From NCBI GenBank assembly GCA_003224195.1, contig QHYP01000106.1, positions 1 through 19,612 on the forward strand: a stretch of DNA of 19,612 bases, read 5' to 3'. Below the pieces are notes generated by a model. It was not told where the DNA came from, made no database searches, and saw nothing but the letters and a program-made list of their open reading frames with translations. Of this stretch, positions 13,991-19,612 are shown piece after piece. The position numbers and the translations under genes are program-made. This DNA is from Acidobacteriota bacterium. GTDB taxonomy: Bacteria > Acidobacteriota > Terriglobia > Acidiferrales > UBA7541. Each line of letters opens with the position of its first letter. Positions within the stretch are counted from its first letter, which is position 1.

Positions 13991-14301
13991 TTCGAAGTTC
14001 CCGCCTTTGTCTGCTGCGCAACGGACGATGTCTCGGGCGGCTGCACGGCAGCCGACGTCTTGGGCGGCCGCACAGCGGCAGCGGCCTCCGGCGAGCGCGC
14101 GGCGGCCAACAATGCCCGTTCGCGCAGGAGCGTCTTGATCCGCGCCAGGTTCTTCTTCGCCTCGCGAAGACGCTTGAGGGCTTCGGCCTGGCCGGTGGAA
14201 AGCTGAAACCGCAATCGAAAAATCTGATCGGTCAGCTCTTTCTGCTGCGCGTGCAGTTCGTTCGGGTCCGCTTCGCGGAGCTTTTCGATACGCCGCGGCA
14301 T
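13987..14301 (-). CDS. rpmC: 50S ribosomal protein L29 (uL29) with repeated C-terminal tail
   Basis: L29 sits at the tunnel exit and helps bind signal recognition particle and trigger factor. The canonical part (LREADPNELHAQQKELTDQI, FRLRFQLSTGQAEALKRLRE, KKNLARIKTLLRER) spans about residues 8-62. The protein is 104 aa instead of 60-75; the extra tail is Ala/Pro/Thr-rich with an internal near-repeat of nine residues (RPPKTSAAV, then QPPETSSVA). It lies 2 nt after rplP. Confidence 0.96.
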   Translation of the reverse strand: MPRRIEKLREADPNELHAQQKELTDQIFRLRFQLSTGQAEALKRLREAKKNLARIKTLLRERALLAAARSPEAAAAVRPPKTSAAVQPPETSSVAQQTKAGTSK

Positions 14302-14303
14302 TG

Positions 14304-14720
14304 TCAGAATCCTCCCGCGCGGGTGACGAATTTCGTGGGAATCGGCAGCTTGTGCGCCGCCAGGTCGAGCGCTTCCCGCGCCGTCGCTTCGTCAATACCG
14401 GCCATCTCGAACATGATTCGTCCGGGCTTCACCGGCGCCACCCAGCGCTCCGGCGCGCCCTTGCCCTTGCCCATGCGGGTTTCCGCAGGCTTTTTGGTGA
14501 AGGGCTTGTCCGGAAAAATCCGAATCCAGAGCTTGCCGCCGCGCTTGATGAAGCGCGTGATCGCCACGCGCGACGCCTCGATTTGCCGATCGGTGATCCA
14601 CGCGGCCTCGAGCGCCTTCAGCCCGTACTCACCGAAGGCCAGGTGGCCGCCACGCCATGCCTTGCCCGAGCGGCGGCCGCGCTGCTGCTTGCGGTACTTC
14701 ACTTTCTTCGGCATCAACAT
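14304..14720 (-). CDS. rplP: 50S ribosomal protein L16 (uL16)
   Basis: L16 helps position A- and P-site tRNA. The 138-aa product starts MLMPKKVKYRKQQRGRRSGK and has AFGEYGLKALEAAWITDRQI, RGGKLWIRIFPDKPFTKKPA, ETRMGKGKGAPERWVAPVKP and GRIMFEMAGIDEATAREAL, all canonical. It lies 42 nt after rpsC. Confidence 0.98.
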   Translation of the reverse strand: MLMPKKVKYRKQQRGRRSGKAWRGGHLAFGEYGLKALEAAWITDRQIEASRVAITRFIKRGGKLWIRIFPDKPFTKKPAETRMGKGKGAPERWVAPVKPGRIMFEMAGIDEATAREALDLAAHKLPIPTKFVTRAGGF

Positions 14721-14762
14721 CGTCGTCTTCTCGCTTCCATTCCCTGCGCGCTCCGATGCGTC

Positions 14763-15437
14763 TTATGCAACCGCCAGCACGCCGGGGCGTTCGCGCTCCT
14801 GCTCTCGGCGCCGCGGGATGTTTTCGCCCTGATAGATCCAGCACTTCACGCCGATCACGCCGTAGGTCGTGTAGGCCTGCGCAAAGCCGAAATCGATATC
14901 CGCGCGGAGCGTCTGCAGCGGCAAGCGCCCTTGCAGGTACCATTCTTTCCGCGCGATTTCCGCGCCGTTCAGCCGGCCTGCCACGCGCACCTTGATCCCC
15001 TTGCAACCGAAGCGCAGCGCCGAGTCCACCGCCTTGCGCATGGCGCGGCGGAAGGCCACGCGCTTTTCGAGCTGCAAAGCGATAGATTCCGCCACAAGCT
15101 GCGCATCGAGCTCCGGCCGATGCACTTCCTGAATGTCGATGTGCACTTCGCGCTTAGTGCGCTTCTGCACTTCATTCTTCAGCTTGTCGATTTCCGCACC
15201 CTTGCGGCCGATGATGATCCCCGGGCGCGCGGTGTAGATCCGTACGACAAGCTTGTTGGCGGCGCGCTCGATGTCGATCGAACTCACACCGGCGGACTTC
15301 AGCCGATCCTTCAGCTCCTTGCGGAGCTGCGCATCTTCGTAGAGAAGGTCGGCGTAGTCACGGTCGGCGTACCAGCGCGACTTCCAGGTCTTGTTGTAAC
15401 CCAGCCGGAAACCGTACGGGTGTGTTTTCTGCCCCAC
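14763..15437 (-). CDS. rpsC: 30S ribosomal protein S3 (uS3)
   Basis: S3 forms part of the mRNA entry tunnel. The start is GTG at 15435-15437: it gives the canonical GQKTHPYGFRLG N-terminus and lies 5 nt after GAGAGG. The in-frame extension to 15752 crosses two hairpin repeats and rplV and is rejected. The 224-aa product has the KH domain (RPGIIIGRKGAEIDKLKNEV) and the C-terminal domain (FGCKGIKVRVAGRLNGAEIA, RKEWYLQGRLPLQTLRADID, YGVIGVKCWIYQGE). Confidence 0.97.
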   Translation of the reverse strand: MGQKTHPYGFRLGYNKTWKSRWYADRDYADLLYEDAQLRKELKDRLKSAGVSSIDIERAANKLVVRIYTARPGIIIGRKGAEIDKLKNEVQKRTKREVHIDIQEVHRPELDAQLVAESIALQLEKRVAFRRAMRKAVDSALRFGCKGIKVRVAGRLNGAEIARKEWYLQGRLPLQTLRADIDFGFAQAYTTYGVIGVKCWIYQGENIPRRREQERERPGVLAVA

Positions 15438-15453
15438 ACTAACCTCTCTCTGT

Positions 15454-15500
15454 GCGACCGCAAAGCGGCCGACTTTCTGCGCGGCCGCAAAGCGGCCGAC
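15454..15500 (-). repeat. Two hairpin repeats in the rpsC leader (copies 5-6)
   Basis: Plus-strand GCGACCGCAAAGCGGCCGAC (15454-15473) and GCGGCCGCAAAGCGGCCGAC (15481-15500) are tandem variants, 27 nt apart, between the rplV stop and the rpsC SD. Compared with the rpoA and rplD copies, both stem arms have changed in a matched way (T-A to C-G pairs) while the triloop position is kept. Confidence 0.75.
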
Positions 15501-15502
15501 CC

Positions 15503-16015
15503 CTACTTCTTCTTGCCCTTCTTCGCCGGCACTTTCTTGCCCGCCAGAGCCTTCTTCACGCGCCGGCCGACGCCGCGCACGCCCTTTTGTGCTTCGGCCT
15601 CCGCGAGATTCGCCGCGTGGCGCTCGGCGGCAGCCATGTGATGCTCGGCCACGCCGACCCAGATATGCGCGGTGCGCTTCTGGTAGTGAAAGGCACGGCC
15701 CATCGGTGCCGGCCGAATCCGCTTCCACCGCGGACCCTCGTTTACAAAACAATTGGAGACGTACAACTCATCCACGTCGAGCGGCGAGCCGGCATCTTCC
15801 GCCTTGCGCTCGGCATTGGCGATGGCGCTGCGCAGAATCTTCTCGATGTGCCGCGCGGCGCGCTTTGGTGTATAGCGCAACACCTGCAATGCGTCGGCGG
15901 CGCGGTGCCCCCGGATCAAGTCCATCACGAGCCGCGCCTTCTGCGGCGAAAGCCGCACATGGCGAGCCAGCGCGTGGGCTTCAATCGAGGGCGCTTGTGT
16001 CTGAACGTTGGCCAT
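15503..16015 (-). CDS. rplV: 50S ribosomal protein L22 (uL22) with long C-terminal extension
   Basis: L22 lines the exit tunnel with L4. The canonical part covers about residues 11-115: ARHVRLSPQKARLVMDLIRG, ALQVLRYTPKRAARHIEKIL, SAIANAERKAEDA, NEGPRWKRIRPAPMGRAFHY and KRTAHIWVGV. The remaining ~55 residues form an extra tail, first Ala/His/Glu-rich then Lys-rich (KKALAGKKVPAKKGKKK), making 170 aa against the usual ~110. It starts 3 nt after rpsS. Confidence 0.96.
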   Translation of the reverse strand: MANVQTQAPSIEAHALARHVRLSPQKARLVMDLIRGHRAADALQVLRYTPKRAARHIEKILRSAIANAERKAEDAGSPLDVDELYVSNCFVNEGPRWKRIRPAPMGRAFHYQKRTAHIWVGVAEHHMAAAERHAANLAEAEAQKGVRGVGRRVKKALAGKKVPAKKGKKK

Positions 16016-16018
16016 GGC

Positions 16019-16363
16019 TTATGCCTTGGGAGCAGGCGCTGCGGCTGCCGGCGCCGCGGCGCCTCCCACCGGTGCCGCTGCCGCGGCGGCCCTTTCGAGC
16101 GCCGCCCTGACGGCGTGGCCCTTGAAGGTGCGCGTCGGCGAAAATTCTCCCAGCTTGTGCCCGATCATCTGCTCGGTCACATACACCGGAATGAATTTCT
16201 TGCCGTTTTGCACGGCAATGGTGTGGCCGATCATCTCCGGCACAATCGTCGAGCGGCGCGACCAGGTCTTTACCACCTTCTTTTCATTCCGCGCGTTCAG
16301 CGCTTCCACCTTTTCGCGCAGGTGGCCGTCCACAAACGGGCCTTTCTTGAGCGAACGTCCCAT
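16019..16363 (-). CDS. rpsS: 30S ribosomal protein S19 (uS19) with Ala/Pro-rich tail
   Basis: S19 is in the 30S head next to S13. The start is the ATG at 16361-16363 (MGRSLKKGPFVDGHLREKVE); the frame is open upstream but that part overlaps another ORF. Conserved blocks are KTWSRRSTIVPEMIGHTIAV, HNGKKFIPVYVTEQMIGHKL in family terms (here QNGKKFIPVYVTE) and GEFSPTRTFKGH. The 114-aa protein ends in about 25 Ala/Pro/Gly residues absent from the usual ~92-aa form. GGAGG lies 12 nt before the start, inside the upstream ORF. Confidence 0.96.
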   Translation of the reverse strand: MGRSLKKGPFVDGHLREKVEALNARNEKKVVKTWSRRSTIVPEMIGHTIAVQNGKKFIPVYVTEQMIGHKLGEFSPTRTFKGHAVRAALERAAAAAAPVGGAAAPAAAAPAPKA

Positions 16364-16370
16364 TGCTAAT

Positions 16371-16724
16371 CTATGCCTCCACGCGGCGCAGGCGTCCCCA
16401 CTGCGCGCGCCGAATCTTCTTGAAGCCTCGCACCGGCCCGGGCACGCGATGCGATTGCGGGCAGAACGGGCAGACAAAGCGTGTTCCTTGCGCGTTCGGC
16501 TGCCGCTCCACGATGACGGCCCATCCTGGCTTGCACAGCCGGTAGAGAACCGGCTGGGGCGGCTGGATGCGCGGTTTGACGCCTGCGTGCAGGACCTTGG
16601 CGGCTGACTTGGCGGGGTGCTTTCTGCTCGCGTGCTTCACCGATCGGCCAGCCCGCCGCGATCCTGCCCTTGCTGTTCGTGTCGCTCTCATTGGTCCACT
16701 CTCGACGGGAGGCTCTGCCATCAC
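16371..16724 (-). CDS. Unknown small basic CPxC protein between rplB and rpsS
   Basis: I do not recognise this 117-codon ORF. It lies in the cluster's direction, 29 nt after rplB and 7 nt before rpsS. The N-terminal ~50 residues are rich in Arg/Lys/Ala/His. The C-terminal half looks folded (VLYRLCKPGWAVIVERQPN, then FVCPFCPQSHRVPG, then GFKKIRRAQWGRLRR). Cys64, Cys85, Cys88 and His92 could bind zinc. From about codon 22 the codons end mostly in G or C, as in the neighbouring genes; the first ~21 codons do not. The true start may therefore be downstream, for example ATG codon 12 (GAGAG upstream) or GTG codon 29. A ribosome-associated role is inferred only from location and charge. Confidence 0.7.
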   Translation of the reverse strand: MMAEPPVESGPMRATRTARAGSRRAGRSVKHASRKHPAKSAAKVLHAGVKPRIQPPQPVLYRLCKPGWAVIVERQPNAQGTRFVCPFCPQSHRVPGPVRGFKKIRRAQWGRLRRVEA

Positions 16725-16753
16725 CGCCCGCTTTCTCCCTCACTGCGTCGTGC

Positions 16754-17575
16754 TTACCCCTTCCGCCGCTGGACAATCTTCTTGTCCGTGCGTTTGTTGT
16801 GCCGCGTTTTCGCGCCCAGCGTCGGAAAACCCCACGGCGTTTGCGGGTGATTGCCTTTGACTCGGCCTTCACCGCCACCGTGTGGATGGTCCACCGGGTT
16901 CATGGCCACACCGCGAACCGTCGGCCGGCGGCCGTGCCAGCGCGTCCGGCCCGCTTTGCCGTAGGTAACGTTTTCGTGATCCAGATTACCCACCTGGCCG
17001 ATGGTGGCCATGCAGTTGACCGAAAACTTGCGAACTTCGCCCGAGGGCAGCTTCACCAGGGCGAGATCACCTTCCTTGCTCAAAAGCTGCGCTGCGCCGC
17101 CCGCCGAGCGCACCACCTGGCCGCCGCGGCCGGGATACAGCTCGAGGTTGTGCACCATCGTGCCCGGAGGGATGTGCCGGAAGGCCAGCGCATTCCCCGG
17201 AAGAATGTCCGCGCCCTCGCCGGTCTGCACGGTCATTCCAACCTCGAGACCCACAGGGTGCAGGATGTAACGCTTCTCGCCGTCGGCGTAGTGCAGCAGC
17301 GCAATCCGCGCCGAGCGGTTCGGGTCGTATTCAATCGCGGCCACTTTCGCGGGCACACCGGTTTTCTCCCGCTTGAAATCGATCTTGCGATACTGCTTTT
17401 TGTGGCCTCCGCCGCGGTGCCACATGGTCACTTCGCCGTGGCTGTTCCGCCCGCCGGAGCGCTTCTTCGGCTCGAGCAGCGATTTTTCCGGCGAATCCTT
17501 CGTAATCTCGCTCTTGTCCAGGACGGTGATGAACCGCCGTGATGCCGTGTATGGGTTAAAACTCTTCAGTCCCAT
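16754..17575 (-). CDS. rplB: 50S ribosomal protein L2 (uL2)
   Basis: L2 is needed for subunit joining and peptidyl transferase activity. The 273-aa length is typical. Conserved blocks include KSLLEPKKRSGGRNSHGEVT, HRGGGHKKQYRKIDFKR, the TGEGADILPGNALAFRHIPP region and the C-terminal GVAMNPVDHPHGGGEGR with the essential His. The SH3-like and OB folds are both covered. It lies between rplW (39-nt gap) and the unknown ORF. Confidence 0.98.
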   Translation of the reverse strand: MGLKSFNPYTASRRFITVLDKSEITKDSPEKSLLEPKKRSGGRNSHGEVTMWHRGGGHKKQYRKIDFKREKTGVPAKVAAIEYDPNRSARIALLHYADGEKRYILHPVGLEVGMTVQTGEGADILPGNALAFRHIPPGTMVHNLELYPGRGGQVVRSAGGAAQLLSKEGDLALVKLPSGEVRKFSVNCMATIGQVGNLDHENVTYGKAGRTRWHGRRPTVRGVAMNPVDHPHGGGEGRVKGNHPQTPWGFPTLGAKTRHNKRTDKKIVQRRKG

Positions 17576-17614
17576 AAGCGCCTCTGTTCTTCCGCAAGCC
17601 TGCTATCTGGTCTA

Positions 17615-17911
17615 CTACAAATTGTCCGCGTACTCGATCATCTTCTCGCCCTCGGCGAGCTTGACGTACGCCTTCTTCCAGTCGCGGCGGTAACCTTCAA
17701 ACCGCCCGCGCCGGCGCATCTTTCCGGGAAAATTCGCCGTGCGCACGCCGGCAACCTTCACCTTGAAAATCTGCTGCACGGCCTCCTTGATCTGCGTCTT
17801 CGTCGCGCCGGCGGCGACCTCGAAGACCACCGTATGCTGCAATTCCTTCACGCCGAGTCCTTTCTCGGTGATGATCGGCCGGCGAATGATCTGATGAATT
17901 TGTATCGCCAC
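17615..17911 (-). CDS. rplW: 50S ribosomal protein L23 (uL23)
   Basis: L23 lies at the tunnel exit and docks trigger factor and SRP. The 98-aa product begins MAIQIHQIIRRPIITEKG (start codon GTG at 17909-17911) and has VVFEVAAGATKTQIKEAVQQ, IFKVKVAGVRTANFPGK and RRGRFEGYRRDWKKAYVKL. Length and blocks are canonical. It starts 3 nt after the rplD stop. Confidence 0.97.
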   Translation of the reverse strand: MAIQIHQIIRRPIITEKGLGVKELQHTVVFEVAAGATKTQIKEAVQQIFKVKVAGVRTANFPGKMRRRGRFEGYRRDWKKAYVKLAEGEKMIEYADNL

Positions 17912-17914
17912 GGC

Positions 17915-18700
17915 TCAGTCCTTGCCTTTCGATTTGCCCGGCTTGGCCGCCTTCTTCGTGGCGCGCGCGGCTGTTTTAGCTTTCTTGGCCGCGGCCTTGG
18001 GCGCAGCTTGCTTCTTTTTGGGCGCCGGGGCAGGCGCAATCGTCTCCACGTGTGGCGCTTCCGCCGGCACCTTGTCCGGATCGAGCGAATGGCTCACCCG
18101 CGCCACGGCGTCCTTCGAGAAAATCAAGCGATCGTGCCGCAGGAGATCGTAAGGCTGCAAAACGTTCGGCGCGACGAGCTTGACGCCTTCCAGATTGCGG
18201 CTGGCCAGCTCGAGATTGCGGTTCGTTCCGTTGTCCACCAGCAAGATGGTGCGGTCGCCATTCAACTTGTCGAGCGTGGCGCGCAGCGCCTTGGTCTTGT
18301 GGGTTTCGAGCGACCAGGCATCGACCACGGTCAGCTTCTGCTCGGCGAACTTTGCCGAAAGCGCCGAACGCAGAGCGCCCAAAAGAACCTTGTGCGGCAG
18401 CCGGTAGCTGTAGTCCCTCGGGTGCGGGCCGTGCACCGTGCCGCCCTTGCGCCAGATCGGCGAGCGGATGGAGCCCATGCGCGCGCGGCCGGTGCCCTTC
18501 TGCCGCCACAGCTTTTTCCCGGAACCCTGCACCTCGCTGCGAACTTTTGTGGCGTGCGTGCCGGCGCGCTGGCTCGCCAGATACCACCGCGAAGCCTCGT
18601 GCAGAAGATGCGGATTCACCTTCGCGGCAAAGACGCCGTCCGCCAGTTCCACCTGGCCGACCTTTTTCCCGCTCAGATTCACGACATCAACGACCGGCAT
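17915..18700 (-). CDS. rplD: 50S ribosomal protein L4 (uL4) with histone-H1-like tail
   Basis: L4 reaches into the exit tunnel; in E. coli it also represses the S10 operon. The core (about residues 1-210) includes the conserved loop HATKVRSEVQGSGKKLWRQK, GTGRARMGSIRSPIWRKGG, VHGPHPRDYSYRLPHKV and LVAPNVLQPYDLLRHDRLIF. The last ~45 residues are Ala/Lys/Pro-rich (PKKKQAAPKAAAKKAKTAAR) and resemble the basic tails of H1-like proteins, giving 261 aa against the usual 200-210. SD AAGGGAAG precedes the ATG and follows a hairpin repeat. Confidence 0.96.
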   Translation of the reverse strand: MPVVDVVNLSGKKVGQVELADGVFAAKVNPHLLHEASRWYLASQRAGTHATKVRSEVQGSGKKLWRQKGTGRARMGSIRSPIWRKGGTVHGPHPRDYSYRLPHKVLLGALRSALSAKFAEQKLTVVDAWSLETHKTKALRATLDKLNGDRTILLVDNGTNRNLELASRNLEGVKLVAPNVLQPYDLLRHDRLIFSKDAVARVSHSLDPDKVPAEAPHVETIAPAPAPKKKQAAPKAAAKKAKTAARATKKAAKPGKSKGKD

Positions 18701-18721
18701 ACTTTCGCTTCCCTTTTATTT

Positions 18722-18741
18722 GTGACCGCGAAGCGGTCAAC
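18722..18741 (-). repeat. Hairpin repeat, copy 7 (rplD leader)
   Basis: The 20-mer GTGACCGCGAAGCGGTCAAC (plus strand) is identical to two copies in the rpoA leader. It lies in the 58-nt rplC-rplD gap, upstream of the rplD SD and in the same orientation relative to the downstream gene. Confidence 0.8.
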
Positions 18742-18758
18742 CTCGCTCGAAATCTCGA

Positions 18759-19400
18759 TTACTTTCCGCGCTTGGCCTTGCGGATCATGATGTACGCACC
18801 GCTCGGTCCCGGCACGGATCCGCGCACCAGGAGCAAATTCTCGTCCGCGTCCACTTTCACGACTTCGAGATTCTTGGCCGTGACTTTGACGTTCCCCATG
18901 TGACCCGGGAAGTGCTGGTTCTTCCACACGCGCGAGGGGAACGAACTCGCGCCGATGCCGCCCGGCGCGCGATGGAACATGGAGCCGTGCGTCGAGTCGC
19001 CGCCGCGATAGTGCCAGCGTTTCACGCCACCCTGGAAGCCGCGGCCTTTGCTCACGCCGCTGACATCGACGAGCTCCCCGGCCTTAAAGCGGTCCACCAG
19101 CACGCGGTCGCCAACCTTGGTCTCGTCGCTCGATTCCTCGATGCGCACTTCGCGGAGCAATTTCATCGGCGCGACGCCCGCGCTTTTGTAATGGCCCGTC
19201 ATAGCCTTGTTCACGCGCTGCGGCTTGACGAATTCGACGAGGCCCAACTGCACGGAGTCATAGCCGTGTTTGCCTTTCATGCGGCGCTCGACGACGACGC
19301 ATGGTCCCGCCTGCAGCACCGTGCATCCCACCAGCGTGCCGTCTGGCTGGAACACCTGGGTCATCCCCAGCTTGATTCCGAGAATTCCGTTGACTGCCAT
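18759..19400 (-). CDS. rplC: 50S ribosomal protein L3 (uL3)
   Basis: L3 is an assembly initiator that reaches the peptidyl transferase centre. The 213-aa product begins MAVNGILGIKLGMTQVF and has VSGVSKGRGFQGGVKRWHY (with the Gln that PrmB methylates in other bacteria), DSTHGSMFHRAPGGIGASS, SRVWKNQHFPGHMGN and the C-terminal GSVPGPSGAYIMIRKAKRG. Length is canonical. It lies 47 nt after rpsJ. Confidence 0.97.
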   Translation of the reverse strand: MAVNGILGIKLGMTQVFQPDGTLVGCTVLQAGPCVVVERRMKGKHGYDSVQLGLVEFVKPQRVNKAMTGHYKSAGVAPMKLLREVRIEESSDETKVGDRVLVDRFKAGELVDVSGVSKGRGFQGGVKRWHYRGGDSTHGSMFHRAPGGIGASSFPSRVWKNQHFPGHMGNVKVTAKNLEVVKVDADENLLLVRGSVPGPSGAYIMIRKAKRGK

Positions 19401-19447
19401 GCTGTCTTTCTCTTCTCTCCCGAAACGCGCGTTCCCTCGATAGACGC

Positions 19448-19612
19448 TTATTTCGCAGCGTGGCCGAAGGCCTTGATTTCCACGTCCACGCCGGGCGGCA
19501 GATCGAGTTTCATCAGCGCGTCCACCGTGTCCGGCGTCGGCTCGAGAATGTCGATCAGCCGCTTATGCGTGCGCATCTCAAACTGCTCGCGGGATTTCTT
19601 GTCCACATGCGG
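19448..19612 (-). CDS. rpsJ: 30S ribosomal protein S10 (uS10), C-terminal part
   Basis: The frame enters from the right edge and ends with TAA at 19448-19450, giving 54 residues. They include HVDKKSREQFEMRTHKRLID, ILEPTPDTVDALMKLDLPPG and VDVEIKAFGHAAK, the conserved C-terminal half of S10. S10 is a 30S head protein and, as NusE, a partner of NusB in antitermination. It is the first gene of the cluster visible; its start and the cluster promoter lie outside the window. Confidence 0.95.
   Translation of the reverse strand, partial: PHVDKKSREQFEMRTHKRLIDILEPTPDTVDALMKLDLPPGVDVEIKAFGHAAK

Noticed and set aside
15438..15752. In-frame 105-codon N-terminal extension of rpsC
   Set aside because: Crosses two hairpin repeats and rplV; the GTG at 15435 has an SD and yields the exact canonical S3 start.
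16366..16878. 170-codon minus-strand frame overlapping the rplB end and the unknown ORF
   Set aside because: Overlaps rplB in another frame and is a shadow of the 16371-16724 ORF, whose codon bias is better.

Overview
The window is bacterial chromosome, GC-rich. Most of it (positions 2971-19612, minus strand) is the S10-spc-alpha ribosomal protein supercluster. Transcription runs right to left: rpsJ (3' end only)-rplC-rplD-rplW-rplB-[unknown ORF]-rpsS-rplV-rpsC-rplP-rpmC-rpsQ-rplN-rplX-rplE-rpsN-rpsH-rplF-rplR-rpsE-rpmD-rplO-secY-adk-map-infA-rpmJ-rpsM-rpsK-rpsD-rpoA-rplQ, ending in an intrinsic terminator at 2911-2951. Adk, map and infA inside the cluster, zinc-binding versions of S14, S4, L24 and L36, Ala/Lys-rich tails on several ribosomal proteins, and the sequence style of the flanking hydrolase suggest Acidobacteriota. 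That placement is an inference from family knowledge, not a measured phylogeny.

The left 2.9 kb holds three other genes. A YheT-type alpha/beta hydrolase (1-636, minus strand) runs off the left edge. Diverging from it is guaB (IMP dehydrogenase, 873-2311, plus strand), followed by a VanZ-family membrane protein (2345-2884) that converges on rplQ. The 637-872 gap contains a near-consensus sigma-70 promoter, then a strong hairpin with a U-tract that looks like a terminator, then a Shine-Dalgarno sequence separated from the guaB ATG by another hairpin. GuaB is broken: about 22 nt appear to be missing near position 2101, which shifts the frame and removes about seven conserved flap residues. This is either a real lesion or an assembly or sequencing error.

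Genes in the cluster are tightly packed, with several overlaps or gaps of 0-3 nt, so translational coupling is likely. Two things do not fit a standard cluster. (1) A 117-codon ORF encoding a basic, CPxC-containing protein of unknown function lies between rplB and rpsS. (2) A family of short hairpin repeats (GTTGACC...GGTCAC read in the gene direction; seven copies) sits in the leaders of guaB, rpoA, rpsC and rplD, always in the same orientation relative to the downstream gene. Other oddities are an IF-1 with an N-terminal insertion, an adenylate kinase LID lacking one zinc-ligand cysteine, a TTG-started rpsD, and a 10-bp hairpin between rpsM and rpsK. No tRNA, rRNA, CRISPR array or insertion sequence was seen.
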